A stretch of 64,000 bases of DNA from Bradyrhizobium sp. 199 (GTDB lineage: Bacteria > Pseudomonadota > Alphaproteobacteria > Rhizobiales > Xanthobacteraceae), in assembly GCF_023073355.1 (NCBI RefSeq), contig NZ_JADPJI010000002.1, positions 124,001 to 188,000 of the forward strand, given 5' to 3'. Below are positions 18,646-27,851 of this stretch, piece by piece. The position numbers were made by a program, and so were the translations under genes. Every line of letters starts with the position of its first letter. The stretch's first letter is position 1. A model generated the notes under the pieces. The model saw only the letters and a list, made by a program, of their open reading frames with translations. It was not told the DNA's origin and did no database searches.

Positions 18646-20226
18646 TTACCCCACCATCTTCCTCAACTCCGCTTTCGCGACCTTCTCCAGCGTCGAACGC
18701 GGCATGTCGTCGACGAACCTGATCTCGCGCGGCACCTTGAAGTCCGCGAGGCCGGTACGGCAGGCGGCCATCACGCGATCATGCAGGTCGGGCGCAGCGC
18801 CCGCGACCCCGCCCTGCGGAATGATGAAGACGACAGGCACTTCGTCCAGCATCGGATGCGACTTCGCCACCACGGCGGCCTCGCGCACGCCTGATACGAG
18901 CGCGATGACCTGCTCGATCTCGGAAGCCGCGACGTTCTCGCCGCCGACCTTCAGCATATCCTTGGCACGGTCGCCGAACTTGATGTAGCCGTTCGCGAGA
19001 CGCTCGACGCGGTCGCCGGTAAGAAAGAAGCCGCGCTCGTCAAAGCTCTCGCGCGTCGCTTTCTCGTTGTGCAGATATTCGGCGAACAGCGACAGGCCGG
19101 GGATGCCCTTGATCGCGAGATTGCCGGTGCCGCCGACTTCCGTCGGCCGGCCGTCGTCGTCGGTGATGCGGATCTGATATTCGCTCGCGGCGCGGCCGAT
19201 CGACATCGGGATGTTGGGCTGGTCGACCTCGCCGATGATGCCGTGGGTGATGGTCTCGGTCATGCCCCACCAGCCGATCACCTTGACGCCGAAGGCGGCA
19301 AAGGCGGGCGGCTCGTTGATCGCCGAGCCCCACAGGCGAAACTTATGATCTTTCGGAACCTCCTGCTCGAGCAGTGCCTTCATGCAGAACGGAATCGTCG
19401 AGGTCCAGGTCGCGCCGTGCTCGCGCGCGACGCCCCAGAACCGGCTCGCGGAAAACCGCGGCTGGATCACGCAGGTGGCGCCGACCCACAGCGTCGCCAG
19501 CATGGAATAGGCGAGCGCGTTAGTGTGGAACAGCGGCAGATAGGCCTGGTGAACGTCGGCGGCGTGCAGGTCCTCGTGCGCGGCGTTGATCTTGGCGCCC
19601 CACAATGCGTTTGCATGGGTCCATAGCACCGCCTTGGGACGCGACGTCGTGCCGGAGGTGTATTGCACGCTGCACGGCGCGAGCGGATCGGTCCCGCGTT
19701 TCGGACGATCGGCGCTGTCGGCGAATAGCGATTCAAAGCTGTCGCCGCGCGAAACGCCCAGCGTAGGTGCGGTGCCCGCATCATGCGAGGTCACCGCCAT
19801 CCAGCGGATGTTGCGGCAGTTCTGCGCGACGATCTCCGCATAGGCCGGCTGCGTGATCGCGGCGACTGCGCCGCAATGATCCGCGAAATACGCGATCTCG
19901 GCCGGCGCCGAGCGCGTGTTGGTGGTGACCGCGATGGCGCCGAGTTCGACGCAGGCAAACCAGGCCAGCATCGCCTCGATGCAATTGTCCAGATGAATGA
20001 GCACATATTCGCCGGGCTTGATGCCGCGTTGCGCCAGCCCCGCCGCGAGCGCGCCGACCCGCTCGTGAAATTCGCCATAGCTCCAGCGCCGCGCCGGCGC
20101 ATCGAACGGCGCCCAGATCAAGAATGGATGCGAGCTGCGCACCTCGGCCCGCATCCTCAAGAGCCAGGGCACGTCAAGTCCGTCGAATGGGCCGACGATT
20201 CCGGCTGCGGTCTGTTGAACAGGCAT
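18646..20226 (-). CDS. AMP-binding acyl-CoA synthetase
   Basis: 526 residues. Adenylate-forming enzymes of this family activate a carboxylic acid with ATP and join it to CoA. Visible motifs are the phosphate loop YTSGTTSRPKAVLW, GWWGMTETIT, TGDRVERLANGYIKFGDRAKDMLK (the hinge region) and a C-terminal Lys in STLEKVAKAEL. The substrate class is not clear; similarity in length and motif spacing fits crotonobetaine/carnitine-CoA ligase (CaiC)-like and related ligases. The adjacent VOC protein on the same strand may belong to the same catabolic unit, but repeats separate them. Confidence 0.93.
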   Translation of the reverse strand: MPVQQTAAGIVGPFDGLDVPWLLRMRAEVRSSHPFLIWAPFDAPARRWSYGEFHERVGALAAGLAQRGIKPGEYVLIHLDNCIEAMLAWFACVELGAIAVTTNTRSAPAEIAYFADHCGAVAAITQPAYAEIVAQNCRNIRWMAVTSHDAGTAPTLGVSRGDSFESLFADSADRPKRGTDPLAPCSVQYTSGTTSRPKAVLWTHANALWGAKINAAHEDLHAADVHQAYLPLFHTNALAYSMLATLWVGATCVIQPRFSASRFWGVAREHGATWTSTIPFCMKALLEQEVPKDHKFRLWGSAINEPPAFAAFGVKVIGWWGMTETITHGIIGEVDQPNIPMSIGRAASEYQIRITDDDGRPTEVGGTGNLAIKGIPGLSLFAEYLHNEKATRESFDERGFFLTGDRVERLANGYIKFGDRAKDMLKVGGENVAASEIEQVIALVSGVREAAVVAKSHPMLDEVPVVFIIPQGGVAGAAPDLHDRVMAACRTGLADFKVPREIRFVDDMPRSTLEKVAKAELRKMVG

Positions 20227-20300
20227 GTGTCCCTCCCCGTGCAGCCCGCATCTTGCTGGCGGCTGCGTTTTTTTTATTGCGTCTTCCTGCTCTCTCCGCC

Positions 20301-20385
20301 GTCATTGCGAGCGCAGCGAAGCAATCCAGAATCCCTCCCCGGGGACAATCTGGATTGCTTCGTCGCAAGGGCGCCTCGCAAGGAC
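20301..20385. repeat. Intergenic inverted repeat
   Basis: The segment cattgcgagcgcagcgaagcaatccagaatcc is mirrored by tctggattgcttcgtcgcaaggg, forming a long imperfect stem around cctccccgggga. This is a recurrent rhizobial intergenic repeat type by appearance; only one copy is seen in this window. Confidence 0.7.
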
Positions 20386-20410
20386 GGCGCGTGGGGCAGG
20401 CCGCTTGGCC

Positions 20411-20830
20411 TTACCGGCCGCCGTCCTCATACGACGAAATCTCGATCAAACTGCCATCCGGATCCCGGCAGTAGACCGAGCGCAGCGTGCCGCGTGCGCC
20501 CTGCCTGGGAACCGGGCCTTCCTCGATCTTGACGCCGTGTGCCTGCAGATGCGCCACCACCTCGTCGGGCGCAGCAGAGGTGAGGAAGCAGAGATCCTCG
20601 CTGCCGGCGGTCTGGTGGTCCGCGGTGAACCACTCCACCTTGTCGGCATCGCGCGGCCGGACGTTGATCTTCTGGTTACCAAAGACGAGTGACGTCCGCG
20701 GCGCTTTGCCGCCGCCGGGATCGAACACCTTGACTTCCATGCCGAGAATCCTGCGGTACCAGTCCGCGGTTGCCGCGACGTCGGCGACATTGATCACGAG
20801 ATGATCGAGGGCCTCGACCTTGACCGGCAT
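20411..20830 (-). CDS. VOC family (glyoxalase/dioxygenase fold) protein
   Basis: 139 residues forming one VOC domain with two beta-alpha-beta-beta-beta units. The first opens LDHLVINVADVAATADWYRRILGM, with a His that is a usual metal ligand. The second ends SVYCRDPDGSLIEISSY, with the conserved Glu. Such proteins bind a divalent metal and may act as dioxygenases, lyases or resistance proteins. The reaction here cannot be assigned. Confidence 0.9.
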   Translation of the reverse strand: MPVKVEALDHLVINVADVAATADWYRRILGMEVKVFDPGGGKAPRTSLVFGNQKINVRPRDADKVEWFTADHQTAGSEDLCFLTSAAPDEVVAHLQAHGVKIEEGPVPRQGARGTLRSVYCRDPDGSLIEISSYEDGGR

Positions 20831-20955
20831 GCCTTATCCTTTCGTCGTGATGCGCCCCGCGCACTTTCCGCCTGCGGCAAGCTTTGTTACAACCGTGTCG
20901 ACGCCACTTTCAAGCTATCCGGCTTCAAGAACAACACGTTGGGAGAACCCTTGAG

Positions 20956-21930
20956 ATGATCACTCGCCGTACCGCGCTGGGCCTGCTCGCCGCCACTCCG
21001 CTTGCAGCCACCCCGCTGTCGAAGGCTCTTGCTGCCGATTATCCGGCCCGGCCGGTAAAATGGGTGGTCGGTTATCCGCCCGGCGGGGCCACGGACATCC
21101 TGGCGCGGCTGATCGGCCAGCGGTTGTCGGAACGGCTCGGCCAGCAATTCGTGATCGAGAACAAGCCGGGTGCCGGCAATAATATCGCCACCGAATCGGT
21201 CATCAATGCCGAGCCCGACGGCTACACGCTGCAGCTGGTCAATCCGGCCAACTACATCAACGCCTCGCTGTACACCAATCTGAAGTTCAACTTCGTGCGG
21301 GACATCGCTCCCGTCGCCTCGTTCCAGCGCGTGCCGAACGTGATGACCGTCAACAAGGACGTGCCGGCCAAGAACGTCGCCGAGTTCATCGAATATGTGA
21401 AGGCCAATCCCGGCAAGGTGAACATGGCCTCGTCTGGCAACGGCACCTCGGTGCATCTGTCCGGTGAGATGTTCATGGCCATGACCGGCTGCAAGATGCA
21501 GCACGTGCCCTATCGCGGCGCGGCGCCCGCGATCACCGACATGCTGGCCGGCCAGGTGCAGGTGATCTTCGACAACATGCCTTCGATCATCCAGCACATC
21601 CGCTCCGGCTCGCTTCGCGCCATCGGCGTCACCACCACGGAACGCTCGCCGCAGCTGCCTGATATCCAGCCGATCGCCGACACCGTCAAGGGCTACGAGG
21701 CCAGCGCGCTGTTCGGCATGGGCGCGCCGAAGAATACGCCGAAGGAGATCATCGCCAAGCTCAACGCCGAGGTTAACGCGGTGATCAAAGAGCCCGATAT
21801 GGCCAAGCGTCTGGTGGAGCTCGGCGGCGAGCCACGCGCGCAGACACCCGAGGCGTTCGGCGAGGAGATCAAGGCCGAGACCGAGAAGTGGAAGAAGGTC
21901 GTCGAATTCGCCGGCCTGAAGGTCGAGTAG
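20956..21930 (+). CDS. Bug/TctC-type periplasmic substrate-binding protein
   Basis: 324 residues from the ATG at 20956, giving the signal MITRRTALGLLAATPLAATPLSKALA with a twin-arginine-like start. The mature protein begins ADYPARPVKWVVGYPPGGATD, the hallmark of the Bug (tripartite tricarboxylate transporter receptor) family, which bind small carboxylates. GAGNNIATE and VPYRGAAPAITDMLAGQVQ are typical family segments. No TctA/TctB membrane genes are adjacent, which is usual for the many orphan Bug proteins of this group. A strong terminator follows. Confidence 0.94.
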   Translation: MITRRTALGLLAATPLAATPLSKALAADYPARPVKWVVGYPPGGATDILARLIGQRLSERLGQQFVIENKPGAGNNIATESVINAEPDGYTLQLVNPANYINASLYTNLKFNFVRDIAPVASFQRVPNVMTVNKDVPAKNVAEFIEYVKANPGKVNMASSGNGTSVHLSGEMFMAMTGCKMQHVPYRGAAPAITDMLAGQVQVIFDNMPSIIQHIRSGSLRAIGVTTTERSPQLPDIQPIADTVKGYEASALFGMGAPKNTPKEIIAKLNAEVNAVIKEPDMAKRLVELGGEPRAQTPEAFGEEIKAETEKWKKVVEFAGLKVE

Positions 21931-21955
21931 CGATGTTGTGATTGTGAGGATAGGA

Positions 21956-21981
21956 GCCCTGCCGTCCGGCAGGGCTTTTTT
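21956..21981 (+). terminator. Rho-independent terminator
   Basis: A perfect 8-bp stem (gccctgcc / ggcagggc) with a gtcc loop is followed by six T. It lies 25 bases after the Bug-type gene. Confidence 0.92.
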
Positions 21982-22079
21982 CTTGCGTTCTTTGTTTCGT
22001 TGACCTGGAATAAAACGACGCCGCGAAACCTGATGAGAGATGGCGCTGAATCTCGTGCCAACCAGAGAGGAATTGGATC

Positions 22080-22355
22080 ATGCGCAAGACGCAATTTGTG
22101 CTGCTGACGCTCGGCGCGACGGTTCTGGGCGGCATCGCCACCGTCACGCCGGCAGCCGCGCGCGACTATCCATGGTGCGCCCAGGGCGGCGACTATGATT
22201 ATCCCGGCGAATGCACCTACAGCACCTATGAACAGTGCCAGGCCAGCGTGTCCGGCCGGCTGCTGTACTGCGATCGCAACCCTCGCTTCTCCTACGGCGA
22301 GGTGCAGCCGCAACCACGCCCGCAGCGGCGCGCGCGGCCGGTCGCGCCGTATTAG
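22080..22355 (+). CDS. DUF3551 small exported protein
   Basis: 91 residues with a signal peptide (MRKTQFVLLTLGATVLGGIATVTPAAA). The mature part, RDYPWCAQGGDYDYPGECTYSTYEQCQASVSGRLLYC, has the Cys pattern and YPWC/QC motifs of DUF3551, a family abundant in Bradyrhizobium. The tail is rich in Pro, Gln and Arg. Periplasmic; function unknown. A GAGAGGAATTGG ribosome site precedes the start. Confidence 0.93.
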   Translation: MRKTQFVLLTLGATVLGGIATVTPAAARDYPWCAQGGDYDYPGECTYSTYEQCQASVSGRLLYCDRNPRFSYGEVQPQPRPQRRARPVAPY

Positions 22356-22364
22356 AGGAGCGAT

Positions 22365-23612
22365 TTACCGCTTCGCGTCCGCCTGCTCCGTGCCGGTGCA
22401 TGAGATCAGCATCGTGTAGGCGCGGGCGCTAGCGGCGATGTCGGTGGTCTTCAGGTCACCCTTGGGCTCTGCGGTCTGATAGCGCACCACGGAATTGTCG
22501 AGGAAGTCGCGCAGCGCGCCGGTCTTGATCGCGAAATTGATGTTCTCGGTCAGCTGCCCGGTCTCCTTGATCATCCTGAGCGCGTTGAGCTTGGCAACGA
22601 CGACGCCTGCGACTTGGCCGGACATGTCGAACAAGGGGCCTCCACTGTTGCCCGCTTGAACTGCCGCGCTGATCTGCAAACGTCCCGTATGATTGCGAAA
22701 GCCGCTGAGTGAGCTGACGATCCCCGTCGTCACGGTCAGGTCAGAGCTGAGATAGCCGTGCAGCGGGAAGCCGATGGCCACCACGGAATCGCCGGAATGC
22801 ATCGAGCGGTCGCGGATCTTCGCAAAATCCTTGAATGCTGTTGTCGCCGGCGCTTGCAGCAGCGCGAGATCATTTATCGCGTCGCTGGAGACGACCCGCA
22901 GCACCATCGCGGCCTCGCCGGCGAGATTGCCCTTGATATCTCCGGTGCAGCCCTCGATGACGTGGCTGTTGGTGACGATATGTCCGGTGGGGCTGACCAC
23001 AAAGCCGGTGCCGGTGAAGGTCCCGGTTCGTCCCGGCTTGGCGGGAGGCGCAGCCTGCTTGTCGCCGGCGACTGGGGGCTTCGCTGCAACCTTGGTGAAG
23101 TCGCCAGCCTTGTCGAGGCCGTCGGCTTTCACCTTGCTCACGCAATTGGCCAATGCCGCGATGACCGGCCCGGTCGATGTCAGATCGAAATTCAGAACGG
23201 CGCGGCCGGCTGTCGCCACCATAAGGCTCGCCTTCTGAAACGTGCGCACGACATTGAGTGGCATGACGGCCGTGAGCATGTTGGACTGATATGCCGTAGC
23301 GTACAGCCTGGCTTGCTCCTGCCCGTCGAAGGTGACGTCGATCGCGGCGTTCTCGCCCGTGTTGAAGCGGTAGCTGGGACTCGCAAAGGCGAGCGACCAG
23401 GTGCCGGCGGCATTTTGGCTCACGACGAGGATGACGCCGTTCGAATAGGGCGTCGTCGCCGCGCAATGGGAGAAGGCGCCCGTCTCGTCGTTGCTGAAGG
23501 CGCCGCCGATCCAATTGCCGACATTGACGCTGCCGAATGGTCCTTTCGCATGCGCGATGCCGGCCATGCCCACTTGCAATAAAGACGCGACGATTAATGA
23601 CTTAAGCCACAT
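22365..23612 (-). CDS. Exported trypsin-like serine protease
   Basis: 415 residues from the ATG at 23612; the much longer open frame upstream is a shadow of the opposite-strand gene. A signal peptide (MWLKSLIVASLLQVGMAGIAHA) directs export. Residues ~25-200 form an N-terminal domain of unknown role. The protease domain has His in TNSHVIEG, Asp in DAINDLALL and Ser in QAGNSGGPLF, a full catalytic triad in the layout of DegP-like or trypsin-like peptidases without a PDZ domain. A periplasmic location is likely. It is convergent with the DUF3551 gene. Confidence 0.92.
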   Translation of the reverse strand: MWLKSLIVASLLQVGMAGIAHAKGPFGSVNVGNWIGGAFSNDETGAFSHCAATTPYSNGVILVVSQNAAGTWSLAFASPSYRFNTGENAAIDVTFDGQEQARLYATAYQSNMLTAVMPLNVVRTFQKASLMVATAGRAVLNFDLTSTGPVIAALANCVSKVKADGLDKAGDFTKVAAKPPVAGDKQAAPPAKPGRTGTFTGTGFVVSPTGHIVTNSHVIEGCTGDIKGNLAGEAAMVLRVVSSDAINDLALLQAPATTAFKDFAKIRDRSMHSGDSVVAIGFPLHGYLSSDLTVTTGIVSSLSGFRNHTGRLQISAAVQAGNSGGPLFDMSGQVAGVVVAKLNALRMIKETGQLTENINFAIKTGALRDFLDNSVVRYQTAEPKGDLKTTDIAASARAYTMLISCTGTEQADAKR

Positions 23613-23795
23613 ACCAGCCCCCGGAACGCTTTTGCATATCTTATCTGCGGGAGCTGGGGCTGCGCAACCGGCAGTTGTTCGCCCCGATGGCAATCCTCGC
23701 GATGGGCTTTCGGGCTTGCACTTACTTTGCAATCCTATATACTTTGCGGTACAAAGTAACGGGGCAGACAGCCCCGGCAAGCTTGGGAGCGGGGC

Positions 23796-24425
23796 TTGGC
23801 CTTGCCAATACGCGATCTCGACAAGGCACTGGCCGACATCGTGACGATCCGCAGCCAGATTGCGGCCGGCACGGCCTTTCGCGGTTACGGCCCGGCGACG
23901 ATGGCCGCGACCGGCGCGGTTGCGCTGCTCACCGCGATCCTGCAATTCTGGCTGCTGGGCGATCCCACCAGTGAGCCGCTCGGCTTCTTCTTCGGCTGGT
24001 TCGTCGCCGCCGCGCTCTCCGGCCTGATGATCGGGATCGAAATGCGCGCGCGATCGCGCCGTCATCATTCGGGCCTGGCCGACGCCATGATCCACCAGGC
24101 GGTCGAGCAGTTCCTGCCCGCAGGCGTTGCCGGTGTGCTGCTCGCGGTGGTGATGTGGAAGTTCGCAAGCGAGACGCTGTGGCTGCTCCCGGGCCTGTGG
24201 CAGATCCTGGTGTCGCTCGGCATTTTTGCCTCCGTCCACTCGTTGCCGCGCACCGTCGCGTTCGCCGGCGCCTGGTATTTCGTGTCCGGCTTCGCCGTGG
24301 TGGTGCTTGCGAGCCAGACCCACACGCTGTCGCCATGGAGCATGGGCCTGCCCTTCGTGATCGGGCAGTCGATGATGGCGGGCATTCTGCATGTCGCATC
24401 AGGAGATCATGATGTCGAAGACTGA
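23796..24425 (+). CDS. Multi-pass inner-membrane protein
   Basis: About 209 residues from a TTG start (a second TTG follows two codons later) with a GGGAGCGGGG ribosome-site region. Four to five membrane segments are visible, for example MAATGAVALLTAILQFWLLG, LGFFFGWFVAAALSGLMIG and VAFAGAWYFVSGFAVVVLA. The next gene's start lies inside its last codons, so the two are translationally coupled. Function unknown; it may be the sensed or regulated partner of the downstream regulator. Confidence 0.82.
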   Translation: MALPIRDLDKALADIVTIRSQIAAGTAFRGYGPATMAATGAVALLTAILQFWLLGDPTSEPLGFFFGWFVAAALSGLMIGIEMRARSRRHHSGLADAMIHQAVEQFLPAGVAGVLLAVVMWKFASETLWLLPGLWQILVSLGIFASVHSLPRTVAFAGAWYFVSGFAVVVLASQTHTLSPWSMGLPFVIGQSMMAGILHVASGDHDVED

Positions 24426-24786
24426 CAGCGCACCCTTCTCTTACGAAGGACTGGACCGTGTGATCCACGAGAAGGCGAGGCTCGGGCTTCTGACCTCGCT
24501 GATAGCGCATCCAAAGGGGCTGGCATTCGCCGACCTCAAGCAACTGTGCGGGCTCACCGACGGCAATCTCAGCCGGCACCTTGCCGTGCTCCAGGAGGCC
24601 GGCCTCGTCGAGATGACCAAGGGCTACGAGGGCAACCGCCCCCACACCACTTGCCGCCTCACCAAGGCCGGTCGCCGCCGTTTCCTCGACTATCTCGCCG
24701 TGCTCGAGCGCCTGGTGCGCGACGCTGCGAAGGCCGCCGGCCGCGAGGCGCCGCCGCTCGGTCGTCTCGGTATCGCCTCGACCTGA
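24412..24786 (+). CDS. Winged-helix transcriptional regulator
   Basis: 124 residues from the ATG at 24412, six bases after an AGGAG site. The single domain (RLGLLTSLIAHPKGLAFADLKQLCGLTDGNLSRHLAVLQEAGLVEMTKGY) is a winged helix of the MarR/PadR-like or HTH_27 type, with the recognition helix at DGNLSRHLAVLQ. It overlaps the membrane-protein gene and is 31 bases ahead of uppS, so it probably regulates this three-gene unit. No ligand-binding domain is present. Confidence 0.9.
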   Translation: MSKTDSAPFSYEGLDRVIHEKARLGLLTSLIAHPKGLAFADLKQLCGLTDGNLSRHLAVLQEAGLVEMTKGYEGNRPHTTCRLTKAGRRRFLDYLAVLERLVRDAAKAAGREAPPLGRLGIAST

Positions 24787-24817
24787 TCCTCCCCCTTTTT
24801 TGACCGGAGACTTTGCT

Positions 24818-25558
24818 ATGCAAAGTGATCTTACGTCCCGCGGCGAGAAGCTTCATGTTGGCATCATCATGGACGGCAACGGACGATGGGCGACGCGGCG
24901 CGGCCTGTCGCGCGTGCGCGGCCATGAGGCGGGCGTCGAGACGATCCGCCGTATCGTCGAGGCCGCGCCCAAGCAGGGCATCGGCACGCTGACGCTCTAC
25001 GCCTTCTCCACCGACAATTGGCGGCGGCCCAAGGCCGAGGTCGCCGCGTTGATGACCCTGCTGCGTTTCTATCTCGCCAATGAGGTGCAGAGCCTGGTCA
25101 AGAACGGTGTGCGCCTCACTGTGATCGGCCGCCGCGATCGCCTGCCGGAAGGCATTGCCACCGCGATTGCGCGCGCTGAGAAAGCCACCGCGCGAGGCAG
25201 CACGCTGCATCTGCGCATCGCGGTCGACTATTCCGCGCGCGACGCCATCCTCAATGCCGCGGCAAAGGCCGCCGCGCTCACCAGCATAACCCGCGAAGCC
25301 TTCTCACAGCTCGTCACCGGCGAAGCGGGCCTGCGCGACGTCGACCTCATCATTCGCACCTCCGGTGAAAAGCGGCTGTCGGACTTCCTGCTCTGGGAAG
25401 GCGCCTATGCCGAGTTGCACTTCACCGAGCGGATGTGGCCCGAGTTCGATGCGAGCGATTTGGCTGCCGCCCTGGCCTCCTTCCATGGTCGCGAGCGGCG
25501 CTTCGGCGGACTTCAGGCGATCATGCCAGAGGAGGTGCCGTCGCTCTCTCGTGTGTGA
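24818..25558 (+). CDS. uppS: Isoprenyl transferase (undecaprenyl diphosphate synthase family)
   Basis: 246 residues from the ATG at 24818, preceded by CCGGAGA; a TTG 18 bases upstream is less likely. Cis-prenyltransferases condense isopentenyl diphosphates onto farnesyl diphosphate to make the undecaprenyl carrier. The signature MDGNGRWA, with catalytic Asp near residue 19, is followed by GHEAG, TLYAFSTDNWRRP and the C-terminal DLIIRTSGEKRLSDFLLW, all intact. In most genomes uppS lies between frr and cdsA. Its pairing here with a regulator and membrane protein suggests a second, specialised copy, but the rest of the genome is not visible. Confidence 0.93.
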   Translation: MQSDLTSRGEKLHVGIIMDGNGRWATRRGLSRVRGHEAGVETIRRIVEAAPKQGIGTLTLYAFSTDNWRRPKAEVAALMTLLRFYLANEVQSLVKNGVRLTVIGRRDRLPEGIATAIARAEKATARGSTLHLRIAVDYSARDAILNAAAKAAALTSITREAFSQLVTGEAGLRDVDLIIRTSGEKRLSDFLLWEGAYAELHFTERMWPEFDASDLAAALASFHGRERRFGGLQAIMPEEVPSLSRV

Positions 25559-25946
25559 CGCGCGGCACATGAAAGCGAGCTGTTCGTTTTCAGTCACATG
25601 ATTGGCGGCAATGTCCAAGCGCCCGGTGCGCGGCTTCGGCTAGGTGTGCAAGTCCCAGCACCTGCCGAAAACATCACGCATGTCTGTCACGCGTCTGCGC
25701 GCTGTCGGTGGGCGAAAACCGCAGCGAGTAGCGGGCCGCCGATGAGCCCAGCCCGCGGACAGTTCGTGTGCATCTTGTGGCGATCTCGTGCCGCGAGCGC
25801 GGCGGATGTGGTGCGCGATCACGAAATACGTTTCGCAGGAACATTTGTGCGCAGCGCCTGTTCGGAGTTGAGCCAGGCGGACAAAGGCGCAGGGAACGCG
25901 CGCTCCCGTCGGGCCAATGAAACCGGTGACAGAAACGGAGCAGCTC
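25559..25946. other. Intergenic region, nothing supported
   Basis: About 390 bases without a convincing gene. The frames through it are short or lack ribosome sites, and I see no terminator hairpin or recognised repeat. Confidence 0.4.
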
Positions 25947-26240
25947 ATGAAGCTCACAACCGAACAGGTGAAGCAGACCGTCAGCCAACTCGGCGCTCAG
26001 GTGCTGCCCGACGAACATCCGGCCATGCCGCAGCTCAACAGCATGTTCGGCGAGCATACCTTCTTCGTCGACGAAATCGGTCTCAAGGTCCTCGAGCCGA
26101 CGCCAACGCTCGGCGCCGATCGCGAGAGCGGCGAAGTCGTCAGTCTTGCCGATTGGGGCGATTCCGACCTGACGCGCCTGATGGCGCACGATCCCGAGCC
26201 GACCGGCGTGATCGTGGTGTTCGAGCACGTCAGGCATTGA
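25947..26240 (+). CDS. Small protein of unknown function
   Basis: 97 residues from the ATG at 25947, with an ACGGAG site ahead. It is acidic and soluble, without signal peptide or membrane segment. Stretches such as LTTEQVKQTVSQLGAQVLP and HTFFVDEIGLKVLEP look like a compact alpha/beta fold. I do not recognise the family. It is convergent with the histidine kinase gene. Confidence 0.78.
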   Translation: MKLTTEQVKQTVSQLGAQVLPDEHPAMPQLNSMFGEHTFFVDEIGLKVLEPTPTLGADRESGEVVSLADWGDSDLTRLMAHDPEPTGVIVVFEHVRH

Positions 26241-26334
26241 ACGGCCCGCGCGGCTCGACTTGGGTAGTGGCGGGTCTGACAAATCCCGCCGCCGCTGGTC
26301 GCGCACCTGCGATCGCTCTCTGCCGAGGCGGGAC

Positions 26335-27762
26335 TTAGGCTTCGAGCGGAAGCTCGATTGCAACCTGAGTGCCTGGGCTCCTCTTGCTCTCTAGTCGCAA
26401 GCGCCCGTTGAGCGACGAGGTGACCAGATTGAACGCGATGTGCAGCCCTAGACCTGCATTGCCCTTCTCGCGACTTGTCGTCACGAACGGGTCGAAGATG
26501 TGCGCCTGCAAGTGGCCGGGAATTCCGACGCCGTCGTCGGCGCAGACGAGGCGAACCGATTTCGAGTCCGGTTGGCTGACGGTGATGACAAAGCGGCCGC
26601 CTGACTTGCCGGGGTAGGCGTGGCCGGCCGTATTGAGAGCGAGATTGCTGATCACCTGTGCCAGTGCTCCGGGATAGCTGTTGAGCGTGATCCCTGCAGG
26701 ACATTCGACCTCGACCGTCAGGCCATGATGCGACAGCAACGGCCCCAGCTTGGACATCAACTCCGACAGCCAAACCTTCAGCTCGAAACGGCGCCGGTCC
26801 TCGTCGGCTTGATGCACCGCAACCTGTCTGAAGCTATGTACCATCTCGGATGCGCGGTGCAGATTGTCGAAGGTCAGGGTTAGCCCCTGCTTGAGCCTGT
26901 CGATGCCCTTGGTCAGATCGGATCGCCGGACCGCAGCGGCGCTCAAGGCGTCCGCCATCGTTTGCAGGTCGGCTTGCATGGTTGTCGAAGTCGTCAAAGC
27001 GAGCCCGAGGGGAGTGCTGACCTCGTGAGCGACGCCAGCCACCAACTGTCCGAGCGAGGCGAGCTTCTCTGCCTGAACGAGCTGCTCCTGGGTTGCGCGC
27101 AGGTCGCGCAGCGATTTCTCCGACCGCTCCTTTTCGCGTTGCAGTGCCTCGGATGTCCGGAACTGTCGCCGCGCCCGGTATTCGCGGGCGGCCACGGCAT
27201 AGAGTGACAAGGCGTAAGCGTTGCCGACGAGAGAGTGATTGATGAAGCTCAAGCCCGCCGGCACCCCCTCCGCGAACGTTTCCGCGACCAGCAATGCCAC
27301 CGACGAGAGCAGGCAGAAAATCACCAGCGAGCCGATCCGCAACGGCAGCATCGTCGAGACGAACAGGATGATCATCATCATGCCGGGCGCGGCAAAGGTG
27401 AACCCGGACGGTAAGACCAGATAGATGCTCGGCAGAATGCAGCCGGGAATGACGCAATAAACCAGGAATATCGTCTCGGCCCATGGCTTCATCCTTCGCC
27501 GCGACAGCAGCGCGGTCAGCGGCAGCAGGATAAACAGGGCGGTGCCACCGCGGATCGCGAGCGTGGTGGGAACCACTTCAGGATAGAGCACCCAATCCCA
27601 GAGCGTGTAGCCGGCATAGGTGGCCGCGCCGAGCAGCATCGCGATCTGCGTCCAGCCGAGGCTGCCTCGGACATATTGGTCGACAAACCTGCGCTCCTCG
27701 ATGCGGTCTTCGAAGCGCAGTCCGAGGCGGATCAATAAGCTAAGCATTCCAGCGTCAATCAC
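26335..27762 (-). CDS. Membrane-bound sensor histidine kinase
   Basis: About 475 residues from a GTG at 27762; an ATG at 27747 is an alternative. The first ~200 residues hold six membrane segments in three hairpins. A coiled coil (REYRARRQFRTSEALQREKERSEKSLRDL) leads to the phospho-acceptor box GVAHEVSTPLG near residue 246. The ATP-binding domain has an N box (SNLALNTAGHA), G1 (DDGVGIP), an F box and G2 (GNAGLGLHIAF). The sensed signal is unknown, and no response-regulator gene is adjacent, so its partner is unknown. In the N box a Thr follows the usual Asn-containing motif. Confidence 0.92.
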   Translation of the reverse strand: MIDAGMLSLLIRLGLRFEDRIEERRFVDQYVRGSLGWTQIAMLLGAATYAGYTLWDWVLYPEVVPTTLAIRGGTALFILLPLTALLSRRRMKPWAETIFLVYCVIPGCILPSIYLVLPSGFTFAAPGMMMIILFVSTMLPLRIGSLVIFCLLSSVALLVAETFAEGVPAGLSFINHSLVGNAYALSLYAVAAREYRARRQFRTSEALQREKERSEKSLRDLRATQEQLVQAEKLASLGQLVAGVAHEVSTPLGLALTTSTTMQADLQTMADALSAAAVRRSDLTKGIDRLKQGLTLTFDNLHRASEMVHSFRQVAVHQADEDRRRFELKVWLSELMSKLGPLLSHHGLTVEVECPAGITLNSYPGALAQVISNLALNTAGHAYPGKSGGRFVITVSQPDSKSVRLVCADDGVGIPGHLQAHIFDPFVTTSREKGNAGLGLHIAFNLVTSSLNGRLRLESKRSPGTQVAIELPLEA

Positions 27763-27851
27763 GAAAAATCATGCTTTGTGTCTCTACGACAGGTTTTGAG
27801 CCGCGTCGCGGATAAGATTGTCGCGTTCGGCCGGGGAGCCCGCCTGCCTCG

